Assembly: GCA_905339275.1 (NCBI GenBank)
Contig: CAJPFK010000004.1
Location: 62,001 to 126,000 of the forward strand
Length of the DNA stretch: 64,000 nt
DNA from: Methylophilaceae bacterium
GTDB lineage: Bacteria; Pseudomonadota; Gammaproteobacteria; Burkholderiales; Methylophilaceae
Direction: 5' to 3'
Below, in pieces: positions 53,536 through 62,760 of this stretch; position 1 is the first letter of the stretch, and every line of letters begins with the position of its first letter. The notes beneath the pieces are model-generated. The model searched no databases. It was not told the origin of the DNA and worked only from the letters and a program-made list of their open reading frames with translations. The translations under genes and the position numbers were made by a program.

Positions 53536-54822
53536 TCAGGCTGCCATGGCCCTAAATACTTTTTGCGCAGCTTCAATCGTCAATTGAATATCCTCATCCG
53601 AGTGGGCGGCAGAGACAAACCCTGCCTCAAACGCGGAAGGCGCAAGGTATATTCCCGCATCCAGCATGGCATGGAAGAAATGATTGAAGGCATTCTTGTC
53701 CGCTTGCATAATTTCCTCATAACTATTCGGGATGTTTTCAGCAAAATAGACGCCGAACATTCCTCCCACACTTTGTCCGGAAAATTTAACCCCGGCCCCT
53801 TTTGCCGCTTCGACGAGGCCGTCGACCATTTTCCTGGTGGCTGCGGCCAGCTTCGCATGGAAGCCATCGGCCTGGACCAGCTTCAGCGTTGCCAGCCCCG
53901 CGGCGACTGCCACCGGGTTGCCGGACAATGTGCCTGCCTGATAGACCGGCCCCAGCGGCGCCAGGCTTGCCATGATGTCCTTGCGGCCGCCGAAGGCGCC
54001 TACCGGCAAACCGCCGCCGATGACCTTGCCCAGCGTCGTCAGGTCCGGCTTGATGCCATATAGCTGTTGCGCGCCGCCGGGCGCAACGCGAAAGCCGGTC
54101 ATGACTTCATCGAATATCAGCACGGCGCCATATTGCGTACACTGATTGCGCAAGGTCTGTAAAAAGCCATTTTGCGGGACGACCAGATTCATGTTGCCGG
54201 CCACCGGTTCAACGATAACGCAAGCAATATCGTTGCCAATCCGGCGGAACAGGTCTTCTACCGCCGCATTGTCGTTGTAGGCCAGTGTCAGTGTATGGGC
54301 CGCGACTTCCGGCGGAACGCCGGCGGAACTCGGCTGGCCGAACGTCAATGCACCCGAGCCGGCCTTGACCAGCAGCGCATCGGCATGGCCGTGGTAGCAG
54401 CCTTCGAATTTGAGAATTCTGCTGCGGCCGGTAAACCCGCGTGCCAGCCGGATTGCGCTCATGGTGGCCTCGGTGCCGGAGCTGACCAGTCGTATCTGTT
54501 CCATGCTGGGCACCAGTTTGGTGACTAGTTCGGCCATTTCCAGTTCCAGCGCGGTCGGTGCGCCGAAGGAAAGGCTGTTGACGGCGGTTTTCTGTACGGC
54601 AGCGACAACTTCGGGATGGGCGTGGCCGACGATCATCGGCCCCCAGGAGCCGACATAGTCGATGTATTCCTTGTCATCCTCATCCCACAGCCTGGAACCC
54701 AGGCCGCGTTTGAAAAATACCGGCGTGCCGCCGACCGAGCGGAAGGCTCGTACCGGCGAATTGACGCCGCCGGGGATCAGGGATTGGGATTGCTCAAATA
54801 GTTGCTGGTTCCGTGAAGTCAT
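53536..54822 (-). CDS. hemL: Glutamate-1-semialdehyde 2,1-aminomutase
   Basis: PLP enzyme that makes 5-aminolevulinate by the C5 pathway. 428 residues: [27 protein letters not shown] at the start, the aminotransferase region [12 protein letters not shown] near 240-251, and the PLP lysine in [16 protein letters not shown] near 263-278. Its start overlaps the thiE 3' end by 29 bases. Presence shows tetrapyrroles come from glutamate, in keeping with the adjacent gltBD. Confidence 0.97.
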   Translation of the reverse strand: MTSRNQQLFEQSQSLIPGGVNSPVRAFRSVGGTPVFFKRGLGSRLWDEDDKEYIDYVGSWGPMIVGHAHPEVVAAVQKTAVNSLSFGAPTALELEMAELVTKLVPSMEQIRLVSSGTEATMSAIRLARGFTGRSRILKFEGCYHGHADALLVKAGSGALTFGQPSSAGVPPEVAAHTLTLAYNDNAAVEDLFRRIGNDIACVIVEPVAGNMNLVVPQNGFLQTLRNQCTQYGAVLIFDEVMTGFRVAPGGAQQLYGIKPDLTTLGKVIGGGLPVGAFGGRKDIMASLAPLGPVYQAGTLSGNPVAVAAGLATLKLVQADGFHAKLAAATRKMVDGLVEAAKGAGVKFSGQSVGGMFGVYFAENIPNSYEEIMQADKNAFNHFFHAMLDAGIYLAPSAFEAGFVSAAHSDEDIQLTIEAAQKVFRAMAA

Positions 54823-55477
54823 GATGGTTGCTTTTATTGAATAAACGAGTGAAATGCCAGGCAGTCAGGGCGATATCCTGTGCAGAAAAGAGTGCGCTGA
54901 TGACGGCAATGGCCTCGGCGCCGGCATCGATCACCTGGCTGGCATTGCTTTGGGTGATGCCGCCTATTGCGACCTTGGGTATGGCAAGAACGCCCTGCGC
55001 CTTGGTAAACAGTGAGATATCTGCCTTGGGTGCCTGCGGCTTCGTTTCAGAGGGAAAGCAGGCGCCGAATGCGACGTAATCAGCGCCCTTGCCCTGTGCT
55101 TCAAGCGCCAGTGAAAGGCTGTTGTAGCAGGAGGTGCCCAGGATCTTGTCATTCCCCAGGCATGCCCGGGCTTCTTCCAGGTTGCCGTCAGCCCCGCCCA
55201 CATGAACGCCGTCAGCGCCGACCGCAAGGCATAGCTTGACGTGATCGTTGATGATCAACGGCACCTGGTGCCGCCGGCAGATATCCAGCAGGGCGCGGGA
55301 TTGCTCGATGCGCAGCTTTTCGTCCGCGCGCTTGTTGCGGTATTGGATGACGGAAGCGCCGCCGAGAATGCTCGACTCGATCAGGCGGCATAATGCCTGC
55401 GTATCCGTCAGGTCAGGCGTGATTGCATAAAGCCCGCGTATCCGGGAATTGCCCGGATTATTTGCTGCCATCGTCAT
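54794..55477 (-). CDS. thiE: Thiamine-phosphate synthase
   Basis: Joins HMP-pyrophosphate and thiazole phosphate to give thiamine phosphate. 227 residues: [12 protein letters not shown] near 14-25, [12 protein letters not shown] (QYR phosphate-binding motif) near 37-48, [12 protein letters not shown] near 88-99, AIGGITQSN near 174-182. Overlaps thiD at its 5' end by 20 bases and hemL at its 3' end by 29 bases, so translation is likely coupled. Confidence 0.95.
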   Translation of the reverse strand: MTMAANNPGNSRIRGLYAITPDLTDTQALCRLIESSILGGASVIQYRNKRADEKLRIEQSRALLDICRRHQVPLIINDHVKLCLAVGADGVHVGGADGNLEEARACLGNDKILGTSCYNSLSLALEAQGKGADYVAFGACFPSETKPQAPKADISLFTKAQGVLAIPKVAIGGITQSNASQVIDAGAEAIAVISALFSAQDIALTAWHFTRLFNKSNHHDFTEPATI

Positions 55478-56291
55478 CTTCCTCCTCCCGTGCCCAGAAC
55501 ATGCGATCAGGAACGTATTGCCCCATGCCGGGCCGGAAGGCGCCCTTCAGCGTCTGCCAGGTGTATTCCTGGCCTTCCGCTATCGATTCTTCCATGGTCA
55601 GCCCATGCGCCATGCAGGCGGCGATTGCCGAGGTCAGCGTGCAACCGGAACCGTGATAACTGCCGGGCAGGCGTTCCCAATTGTATGATTTGACCAGACC
55701 CTGTTCGCCATACAGGGTATTGACGACTTTCGGCGACCGTTCGTGGGTACCGGTAATCAGTACATATTCCGGTCCCATGGCCAACAAGCGCTGGGCGCTT
55801 TCATCCAGGGAGGTATTCTCGATCTCTTCCGTTTCGTCGGAAAACGCGTAGCGTCTGGCCTCCAGGCTATTCGGAGTAATCAGGGTGGCCTGCGGGAAGA
55901 GCAGGTCGACCATGGCGGCCTGCATTTCGTCATTCGCCAGCTCGTCTCCGCGACCGGAAGACAGGATCGGGTCGATCAGCAGGGGCACGTCCGGGTAATC
56001 CGCCATGATTTCCGCGATGACGGCAATATTCTCCACACTGCCCAGCATGCCCAGCTTGAAAGCGGAAACCTGCACGTCTTCCAGTATGGTTCTTGCCTGT
56101 TCATTGATCCAGTCTGCATCGAATACCATCACGTTTTCCACGCCCAGGGTATCTTGCACCGTGATCGCCGTGACGACTGACAGCGGGTAGCAGCCGATGC
56201 TGGCAAAAGTCAGGATATCGGCCTGCAAGCCGGCTCCACTGCTGGGATCAGTCGCGGCGAAAGTGAGAACGGCGGGAGGCATTAATGTCAT
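55458..56291 (-). CDS. thiD: Hydroxymethylpyrimidine/phosphomethylpyrimidine kinase
   Basis: Phosphorylates HMP twice for thiamine synthesis. 277 residues of the PfkB-like fold: AATDPSSGAGLQADI near 12-26 (family SGGAGIQAD), LGMLGS, DPILSSGRGDEL near 116-127, and HGSGCTLTSAIAAC near 222-235. The C-terminal tail is acidic (EEEDDDGSK). No TPP riboswitch is recognisable ahead of it. Confidence 0.93.
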   Translation of the reverse strand: MTLMPPAVLTFAATDPSSGAGLQADILTFASIGCYPLSVVTAITVQDTLGVENVMVFDADWINEQARTILEDVQVSAFKLGMLGSVENIAVIAEIMADYPDVPLLIDPILSSGRGDELANDEMQAAMVDLLFPQATLITPNSLEARRYAFSDETEEIENTSLDESAQRLLAMGPEYVLITGTHERSPKVVNTLYGEQGLVKSYNWERLPGSYHGSGCTLTSAIAACMAHGLTMEESIAEGQEYTWQTLKGAFRPGMGQYVPDRMFWAREEEDDDGSK

Positions 56292-56438
56292 ATAGTGGTC
56301 AGTAACTAACAGTTTGAAAAGTCAATGATAGGCAGGTTGGTCTGGAAATGCCTTACGGATGTGTGACGCAACAGCTTGTCGAGATTGATGTATCATTTTA
56401 TCTCAAATCAACCCCATTATCACGGGAAGCACAACACA

Positions 56439-56603
56439 ATGAAGAGCTGGATGTGCAATATCTGCGGCTGGATTTACGAGGAAGAAAAAGGCTGGCCTGA
56501 CGATGGCATCCCCCCCGGAACCCGCTGGGAAGATGTGCCGCCGAACTGGACCTGCCCCGAATGCGGCGCGAGGAAAGAAGATTTTGAAATGGTGGAAGTT
56601 TAA
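56439..56603 (+). CDS. rubA: Rubredoxin
   Basis: One-iron electron carrier of 54 residues. Start at the ATG giving MKSWMCNICGWIYEEEKGWP, preceded by GGGAAG. The four iron-binding cysteines are CNICG (6-9) and CPECG (39-42). The spacing of 29 residues between the pairs is typical. Its redox partner is not evident nearby. Confidence 0.95.
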   Translation: MKSWMCNICGWIYEEEKGWPDDGIPPGTRWEDVPPNWTCPECGARKEDFEMVEV

Positions 56604-56615
56604 AGGCCGGTGATC

Positions 56616-56689
56616 TGGAGCGGGTGACGGGAATCGAACCCGCGTATCGAGCTTGGGAAGCTAGCGTTCTGCCATTGAACTACACCCGC
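56616..56689 (-). tRNA. tRNA-Gly (anticodon UCC)
   Basis: On the minus strand GCGGGTG pairs with CACCCGC (acceptor), D arm GTTCAATGGCAGAAC, anticodon loop TTCCCAA with anticodon TCC, T arm around GGGTTCGATTCCC, and encoded CCA end. The anticodon stem CTAGC/GCTCG has one U-C mismatch (positions 28-42). It is close to E. coli glyT-type tRNA. Confidence 0.93.
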
Positions 56690-56737
56690 ATGCTGCTATT
56701 TTACGCGGCAGTGTTGCCGGCAAGCAAACCAAGATAT

Positions 56738-56776
56738 AAAACAGCCCGCCAGGCAGGGAAATTGACAGGCTGTTTT
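56738..56776. terminator. Hairpin terminator beyond the peroxidase gene
   Basis: AAAACAGCC (56738-56746) pairs with GGCTGTTTT (56768-56776), 9 pairs, 21-base loop, with T's on both strands' 3' side. It lies 20 bases beyond the catalase-like gene stop (minus). Confidence 0.55.
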
Positions 56777-56795
56777 GGGTTTATGAATTTCTTAA

Positions 56796-57815
56796 TTAGC
56801 GGGCCAAACGCCGCCCAACGCTAACTGCATAGGCGCCGGGTCTGGCGAGCAGAACAGGGTCGTTGCTAGGCGCAATGCCATCAACCAGAATCAGCGGATT
56901 GAATGCAAGCGATTTTTCTGCGGCGGCATTATCCGCCACGGGCGCTTGTAAACTGATGATGCCCAGTTCCACCTGTTTCCTGTCTTCCGGCCAGACGATG
57001 GTTGCGTCATTAATTACATCATCTTTTTCTGCAACTTGCGCGACCAGGCGGAATTTTGCTTCGCCTTTCTTTAAGCGCAGCGGTAATTCATCGAACAAAT
57101 AATTCGGCGTTGCCTTGGCTATTTCTTCCGCAGTCAACGACTCCTGCCCGTTGAGCGGGATGATGCGGTAGCGTGCGTAGCTGGTTTCGCCGCTGGCGTT
57201 GGTGAACTGGAAGGCATTTACGCCGAAATAAGGTTGTGTCGCAAAGCTCACGGGCAAAGGCTTGGGCAAGGCGATGAATCTTTGCAGGGAAGGCGATGCC
57301 GCGACTACTTTTTCGACCGGCGTGGGTTTGGGCGAATCGGGTTTGGTGGCAATACGCGCGTTGAGGAATTCCAGGAAAGCTTCCGGTGTAGAAACCGGAA
57401 AGGCATTGACGGAGAAACTCACGATATCGGTAATGGTGCCATCAGGAAGCTCGAAGCGGATGGCAATGCCACGCGGATTGGCGTTCGGGTTTGTATCTTC
57501 TATCGTCGGTACCCCTCCGGCATTGGAAAACCGTACCGTGACTTTGCTTGGCGTATTTTGCAGATGCGAGGCTTTGGTAAGGCTGGCGGCTGATGACGCC
57601 GGGGTGAATGTACCGGTCACCACGATGCCCTTGGTGTGATTTGCTCGCAAACCTTTGTATGGGCCTTTCGCCAGGATGGTTTGAGCATCAACGATTTGCT
57701 CGACGACGGATTTATCCTGATTGCCCGATGGCGGCTCCGCAAAAGCGGAAATGGCAATACTGGACAAGAGCACGGGTGAGAGGATTTTCAACATGCTGAT
57801 CGGCAGGCGGCGCAT
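56796..57815 (-). CDS. Periplasmic catalase-like peroxidase (SrpA type)
   Basis: 339 residues with a signal peptide (about 1-26, LSSIAISAFA). Minimal catalase fold: distal histidine in LRANHTKGIVVTGTFTPA near 58-75, RFSNAGGVPTIEDTNPNANPRGIAIRF near 95-121, and the proximal haem tyrosine region ARPGAYAVSVGRRLAR near 324-339. Members of this family are catalase-related peroxidases of about 340 residues, able to use haem for peroxide removal with low or absent catalase activity. Likely protects the periplasm. Confidence 0.87.
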   Translation of the reverse strand: MRRLPISMLKILSPVLLSSIAISAFAEPPSGNQDKSVVEQIVDAQTILAKGPYKGLRANHTKGIVVTGTFTPASSAASLTKASHLQNTPSKVTVRFSNAGGVPTIEDTNPNANPRGIAIRFELPDGTITDIVSFSVNAFPVSTPEAFLEFLNARIATKPDSPKPTPVEKVVAASPSLQRFIALPKPLPVSFATQPYFGVNAFQFTNASGETSYARYRIIPLNGQESLTAEEIAKATPNYLFDELPLRLKKGEAKFRLVAQVAEKDDVINDATIVWPEDRKQVELGIISLQAPVADNAAAEKSLAFNPLILVDGIAPSNDPVLLARPGAYAVSVGRRLAR

Positions 57816-57963
57816 GACTTCTCCTTTAATGAAAAGGGATCAGTAACTTACCCCGATTCTGGCTGAAAGTGGATAAAATTTAAAGCGTTATAGTAATTGA
57901 CCTGTAGCCGGATTATGACCGGAATGCCCATGCTTCGGGGATATATCAAAGATGGGCGGTTGT

Positions 57964-59523
57964 TTAATTCCGGACATTAACAAAAACAGCATCGATGACC
58001 CGGCAATAACCATCGTCATCCATGCTGGCAGACAGGCAGGTAAACATCATAAAACCGTGTGCATTGAGAAAGCCCATCAATTCCTGGCAGGTGTATGAGT
58101 TTTCGAAACGTTTGATGACGGAGACTTCCAGCATGATGTATTTGATGCGAGGAAGCGATTGCACACTGCCTTTCAGGATTTCCAGCTCATAACCTTCGCT
58201 GTCTATTTTTAGCAGCAGGTTTCCGCCAGGGTGTTTTATGCCCGGGAAGATCCTGTCCAACCTGGTCAGTTTAATATCCAGTTTTTCTATCTGCTCAGTG
58301 CCGGTGTCCCTGAGCGGGCTGCTTCCAAGCATGGAGGTCAGGATGGGCGCATCCTTTCGGTAATTGATGGTTGCAGAGCCTTCCTCGTTTGCCAGCCCTA
58401 CCTCGAAATATTGACTGCTTCTGAATTGCGGCATCAATTTTTCTATGTGGCCCTTGAAATAAGGAACGGGTTCGACAAAGACCACATGATCCGGGTTGAG
58501 GTGCGCATAGAGGTCTGGCGTGCCGTAAGCGACGCCGACATCGATCACGGTTTGTACTTTTTCCAGCAGCTCCAGATTTTTCCATTTCCCGGCATGCGCC
58601 TGCCGCTCCGGACGGCTTGCCTGCAGCCACATGCGCACGCCGTTACGTTGTCCTTGCGGCAATTGTTGACGCTGCAAGGCCAGCCGGTGTTCATCCAGCA
58701 ATATGCCGGCCAATGCCTTTGTCTGCACTGGTGTTTCGCTGCTGGTGGCGTGAACGCCTTCTGCCTGGATTCGGGCGGCGATTTGCCGGCACATCCTTAT
58801 GTCTGTATCCAGCCAATGTACGCGACAGACAATGCCGTCTCCGCAGTCATCATTACCGGGAGGCGCCATGCCCGTTTCCTGCAGCTGAGCCAGTGATTGT
58901 TCGCTTAGCCAGATATCGCGCCATGCCACTAAAGGGGCGGTACCTGCAATTTTTACCGTCAATTGCGGCCATTGCGCCCGGCTTGCCCCGAGCATGATGA
59001 TACCTGCGGATGCCTGCTTGGCATCCAGCCAGCAATTTAATAATGCGTTGATCTCGTGCGGAGTGAAATCCTGTTGCAGGAACCAATTCATTCCCCAGTC
59101 GTAGGCCTGGCCGGCCTCCATCGCGACGGTTGGAATCTCGGTAATGCCCAGCGCAATGGCGGCTGCGATACGGTGGGCGCCGTTCAGGATGCGGCCATCA
59201 TGGTGCAAGGGGATTGCACCATCGGGCTGGAAGCCCTGCAGCCGTATGCTGTCGATCAGTTGCCGGAATTCCAGCTCATACCGGTCCAGACTGGTTTTGC
59301 TGTCAGAGCCGGGCTCCCTGCCATTGGTGCGCAACAGGATGTGACGGCGATATAGAGCGCGTATCGAGATGTCCCTGGGCTCACCGATCTGTTGCAGATA
59401 ATGCCGGGCGTAGAGAAGCTTGACAGCAATATCCAGCCGCTGGGAAGTCCACAGGACAGGGGGTGAACATGCCCGCATCCCGGTTTCCGTGCGGTCAGGG
59501 TTTGCGGAAGACACAGTATCCAC
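57964..59523 (-). CDS. ParB-like domain fused to FkbM-family methyltransferase
   Basis: 519 residues. The N-terminal part has a ParB/sulfiredoxin-like segment (FRQLIDSIRLQGFQPDGAIP, then GRILNGAHRIAAAIALGI near 108-125). A middle region (about 140-315) is unassigned. The C-terminal ~190 residues are an FkbM-type SAM methyltransferase: VIDVGVAYGTPDLYAHL near 327-343, VVFVEPVPYFKGHIEKL, LLLKIDSEGYELEILKG near 441-457. FkbM enzymes O-methylate sugars and other glycans. The gene overlaps the one upstream by 29 bases. Last member of the right-hand operon. Confidence 0.78.
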   Translation of the reverse strand: MDTVSSANPDRTETGMRACSPPVLWTSQRLDIAVKLLYARHYLQQIGEPRDISIRALYRRHILLRTNGREPGSDSKTSLDRYELEFRQLIDSIRLQGFQPDGAIPLHHDGRILNGAHRIAAAIALGITEIPTVAMEAGQAYDWGMNWFLQQDFTPHEINALLNCWLDAKQASAGIIMLGASRAQWPQLTVKIAGTAPLVAWRDIWLSEQSLAQLQETGMAPPGNDDCGDGIVCRVHWLDTDIRMCRQIAARIQAEGVHATSSETPVQTKALAGILLDEHRLALQRQQLPQGQRNGVRMWLQASRPERQAHAGKWKNLELLEKVQTVIDVGVAYGTPDLYAHLNPDHVVFVEPVPYFKGHIEKLMPQFRSSQYFEVGLANEEGSATINYRKDAPILTSMLGSSPLRDTGTEQIEKLDIKLTRLDRIFPGIKHPGGNLLLKIDSEGYELEILKGSVQSLPRIKYIMLEVSVIKRFENSYTCQELMGFLNAHGFMMFTCLSASMDDDGYCRVIDAVFVNVRN

Positions 59524-61345
59524 GATCGATTATGCCGTCGTCCTTCAGCATGCCCTGTTTCAGCAACTGGAAACCCTGGTCGGTAAATGTTTGCATGTCA
59601 GTAAAGAAGTTTTTGTTATTGGTAGCGAGGTTGTTGCTTTCGATAATGACGACGCCTTGCGGCGCGGTAAGTTGCCACAGGCATGCCGCATATTCCTGCA
59701 TGGGCCTGCCTATCCAGACATGCACGGCAAATGACAGCACGACGTCGTATGTTGCATGATGGTTTTGCTGCAGGAAAGTGTCGAAAGTCCAGGACTCGAA
59801 ACGGCAATTGCCGATCCCTTTGCTCCCGGCAATATCCTGTGCAATCTCGATCAGCACGGGGTTGTTGTCGAATCCTAGGTAATTGCCGAAGTATTCCGAC
59901 AGCGCATTGCCGAACATGCCGATATTGCAGCCGATATCAAGTACGCTGGATTGCGGCGACAACCATTCTTTCAGTCCGTAGGTGTCGATGCGCAGAAGGG
60001 TCGGGCGCTGTCCCGGCAACCCCCAGTCCTCATGGCCCTGATAGAGGTCGCCGCGTCCGAACTGCTGGGTTTCGCGTGCATGGGTTTGGAGAATCTGCTG
60101 CTGCCAAGTTGCATTGCCCGCTTGAGCCGCTTGTCGCTGGACGGATTTCATTGTCTGTTCCAGCGCCTCGACACGGCTTCTCAGCAAGAATCCGCCGGAG
60201 CGTTCAAAACTCTCAATAGGCAGCGATTTTTCCCAGGTCATGACCTTGCCGTAATCCCACCAGTGATCGAGTAATTGCCGGGCATGATGATGCGCCTGCG
60301 GCGTTACTCTGCCGATCAAGGGTGCCGGCCGTTCCGGTGCCAGAAGGCCGTGCCAGAACGCGGGCGAGAGCAGGGTCTGAAAATGAATCTGCTGATAGGC
60401 ATCAGCATCTTCCGGGCCGGCGTAGTCAATCGGCACATAAGGCCGGAACAGGAGTTGAGCCGTTTTGCCAAACCAGGCCGCCTCCTGCAGCAGGCTGGAA
60501 GAAATGCCGACAAGTTGCACATCGTCTTCGCTGCTGAGAATCTGATAGGCATTCTGATGGCAGGGGGCGATGGCCTTGCCCAGAATCCGGGTAAGCGCTT
60601 GCATTTCATGCGTGGCATGATCCGGTGCGAACGGATGCGGCTTGTAACGGACTTTGCGATCTTTGGCGAGATTGCGCAAGGTATCGGCATAATCGTCACA
60701 AGTCAGTGCGGCGGGTTTTTCAGGGGACAGCAGGGAAGCATCGTAAGGTGCTTGTCCGATATAGATGAGTGTGTTGTCGAGATCGAACTGATAGCGCCCT
60801 GTTTCAGCCAGGCGTTGCTGGTGCATTCTGACCGAGGCGGCAAGATAACCGGCCTCCAGTTTCTGTTCTTCTGTACTGACTTGAAACGGCGTGATTCTGG
60901 AAGCCAGCGAGGGCAGATTGGTGCGCATGGCCATGTAAAGATCGCTGCCAAAGCGCAGGGGCGATGGCCGGATGTCGATAAAGCCCTGTTTTCTTGCGAT
61001 GCAGAGTTCTGATAGCCAGGGCGGCATTTCGAACGAAAGAATGAGGGTACCTTCCGGCAAAAATCCGCTGAGATATTCCAGTGCTGCATCAGGCAAGGCG
61101 TGGTAGGTGGCTTGCCAGGCCGGGCCGGAAAGTGTGCCATCCTGCCCCGCGATGGCACGAAATGCTGCAAGGTCGAAACCGGGAAGTAAGCCATGCGGCT
61201 TTCTGCCCCCGGGTGGAAAGCCGATATCGATGCCGCAGGCCTGGCGGATCGGTTCGCGCACCAGGTCGAAAAAGCCTTCCGGAAATACGCGTGTACCCCG
61301 TAGCAGATCAGGCAGGCAAACGATATTCTGGACGGTTACGGGCAT
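59495..61345 (-). CDS. Glycosyltransferase-like / methyltransferase fusion
   Basis: 616 residues in two parts. Residues ~1-380 resemble capsule-polysaccharide (Kps-type, GT-B) proteins: YIGQAPYDASLLSP, RYKPHPFAPDHATHE near 235-249, and VGISSSLLQEAAWFGK near 279-294. Residues ~430-616 are a Rossmann SAM methyltransferase: SSVLDIGCNIGMFGNALSEY near 473-492, with DVVLSFAVHVWIGRPM. The combination suggests sugar transfer followed by methylation. Exact substrate unknown. It lies 6 bases after the acyltransferase gene. Confidence 0.72.
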   Translation of the reverse strand: MPVTVQNIVCLPDLLRGTRVFPEGFFDLVREPIRQACGIDIGFPPGGRKPHGLLPGFDLAAFRAIAGQDGTLSGPAWQATYHALPDAALEYLSGFLPEGTLILSFEMPPWLSELCIARKQGFIDIRPSPLRFGSDLYMAMRTNLPSLASRITPFQVSTEEQKLEAGYLAASVRMHQQRLAETGRYQFDLDNTLIYIGQAPYDASLLSPEKPAALTCDDYADTLRNLAKDRKVRYKPHPFAPDHATHEMQALTRILGKAIAPCHQNAYQILSSEDDVQLVGISSSLLQEAAWFGKTAQLLFRPYVPIDYAGPEDADAYQQIHFQTLLSPAFWHGLLAPERPAPLIGRVTPQAHHHARQLLDHWWDYGKVMTWEKSLPIESFERSGGFLLRSRVEALEQTMKSVQRQAAQAGNATWQQQILQTHARETQQFGRGDLYQGHEDWGLPGQRPTLLRIDTYGLKEWLSPQSSVLDIGCNIGMFGNALSEYFGNYLGFDNNPVLIEIAQDIAGSKGIGNCRFESWTFDTFLQQNHHATYDVVLSFAVHVWIGRPMQEYAACLWQLTAPQGVVIIESNNLATNNKNFFTDMQTFTDQGFQLLKQGMLKDDGIIDRGYCVFRKP

Positions 61346-61351
61346 TGCCTG

Positions 61352-61990
61352 CTACTGGCTGTAAATGACCCGGGCCGGATTGCCGAAGACGGTCGCATTC
61401 GGCGGCACATCCTTGACCACAACCGCGCCGATACCCACGATAGCGCCATCACCAACCCGGACATCCTTGGCGATCGTAGCTTGCGGATGCACCGTTACGC
61501 CCTTGCCGAGATGCACGCCCCCCGCCAGGAAGCACTTGGCGCCCAGCATGCAGTAGTCGCCGATTTCGACATCATGGCCGACGATGGTGTACGTATCGAT
61601 AAATACATGCTGGCCGATACGGCAATCGACGGAAACGACGGTTCCGGCAGCGAAGAAAGCGCCATGCCCGATATGGGTTCTGGTGCCGACGAATTCCTGG
61701 CTGTAGAAGCTGGCAAATTCGGCACCCTGCCGGGCGATAGGCGTCACCAGCGATTCCTTTAATTGCGGATTGCCGACAGCCGGCATAAAAATCTCATTCT
61801 TGCTGATTTTGTAGTCCAGCGGGCTGCCCAGTAGCGGAATTGCTATCCCGTCCGGTAATTGAATATCCGGGCGGGTATCGAGGAAACCGGTGAGATTGAA
61901 TTGGGAAAGCACACCACCATGGCGCGAGAAAGTATCGTAGACGATGCGCCCCAATCCACCGGCACCGATAATGATCAGGTTTTTTTTCAT
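61352..61990 (-). CDS. NeuD/PglD-like sugar O- or N-acyltransferase
   Basis: 212 residues from the ATG giving MKKNLIIIGAGGLGRIVYDT. N-terminal Rossmann-like domain (GAGGLGRIV near 9-17), then a left-handed beta-helix of hexapeptide repeats (about 105-205; VGTRTHIGHGAFFAAGTVV, GHDVEIGDYCMLGAKCFLAG, DVRVGDGAIVGIGAVVVKDV). Proteins of this fold acetylate UDP-sugars (PglD) or sialic acids (NeuD). The conserved proton-acceptor histidine may be the H in VGHDVEIGDY. Likely adds an acyl group during glycan assembly. Confidence 0.82.
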   Translation of the reverse strand: MKKNLIIIGAGGLGRIVYDTFSRHGGVLSQFNLTGFLDTRPDIQLPDGIAIPLLGSPLDYKISKNEIFMPAVGNPQLKESLVTPIARQGAEFASFYSQEFVGTRTHIGHGAFFAAGTVVSVDCRIGQHVFIDTYTIVGHDVEIGDYCMLGAKCFLAGGVHLGKGVTVHPQATIAKDVRVGDGAIVGIGAVVVKDVPPNATVFGNPARVIYSQ

Positions 61991-62003
61991 GATGCAGCCA
62001 GGA

Positions 62004-62756
62004 TCAGAAACCGCTGCCGCCCATGACGATGGTCGTTCCCGTGATCCAGCGCGAAGCATCCGACAGCAGGAATACCGAGGCGTTGGCGACATCTTCAGGC
62101 TTGCCCACGCCCAGCGGATAGCTGCGCAGCTCCTTGTCCAGGCTGCCGACCACTTGCGATGTTCCCTCGAACATGGGGGTTTCCACCAGCGCCGGGGAAA
62201 GACAGTTGGAGCGGATGCGGTGTTTGCTGACTTCCATCGACAGGCAGCGGCTGATGGCCAGCAAGGCGGCCTTGGTGCCGGAATAGGCAGCAACCCCGGC
62301 AACCCCGGCATGGGCGGCGATGGAGCTGATGAATACAATGGAGCCGCCGGGGGCGATCAGGTTCTTCTGCAGCAGTGCCTGGGTCAGCATCGTCGGCGCG
62401 GTTACGTTGATGGCCTGGAGTTCGTCCAGATGTTTCTGGCTGATGATGCGTACCGGACACAGCCGGGATACGCCGGCGCTGTGTACTACGCCATTCAGCT
62501 GGGATGACAGGGATTGAACCAGTTGCTGGCGTTCTTCCGCATTGGTCAGGTCGGCCTGCAGCATGCGGTGCGGCTTGTCCGAAATCTGGTTCAGTGCCTG
62601 TCCGGCCGATGCCAGGCGCTCCGGGTTACGCCCGACGCCAATGACTTCGGCGCCCATTCGGGCGCAGGCCAGGGCGATTGCATGGCCGATGCCCGAGGTG
62701 GCGCCGGTAACCAGGATACGTTTGTCCGCCAGCGAAAATGGATTGGATGCCTGCAT
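62004..62756 (-). CDS. SDR reductase, 3-oxoacyl-ACP reductase-like
   Basis: 250 residues of the FabG-like class. VTGATSGIGHAIALACARMG near 16-35, NAD(P)-binding VIGVGRNPERL, and catalytic region SSIAAHAGVAGVAAYSGTKAAL with YxxxK near 148-152. The C-terminal VFLLSDASRWITGTTIVMGG is typical. Between the KAS III-like and acyltransferase genes, so it probably reduces a 3-ketoacyl-ACP product, though nucleotide-sugar reductases look alike. Confidence 0.83.
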   Translation of the reverse strand: MQASNPFSLADKRILVTGATSGIGHAIALACARMGAEVIGVGRNPERLASAGQALNQISDKPHRMLQADLTNAEERQQLVQSLSSQLNGVVHSAGVSRLCPVRIISQKHLDELQAINVTAPTMLTQALLQKNLIAPGGSIVFISSIAAHAGVAGVAAYSGTKAALLAISRCLSMEVSKHRIRSNCLSPALVETPMFEGTSQVVGSLDKELRSYPLGVGKPEDVANASVFLLSDASRWITGTTIVMGGSGF

Positions 62757-62760
62757 CGTT

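Noticed and set aside
56292-56438. TPP riboswitch ahead of thiD
   Set aside because: The conserved CUGAGA and related thi-box elements were not found.
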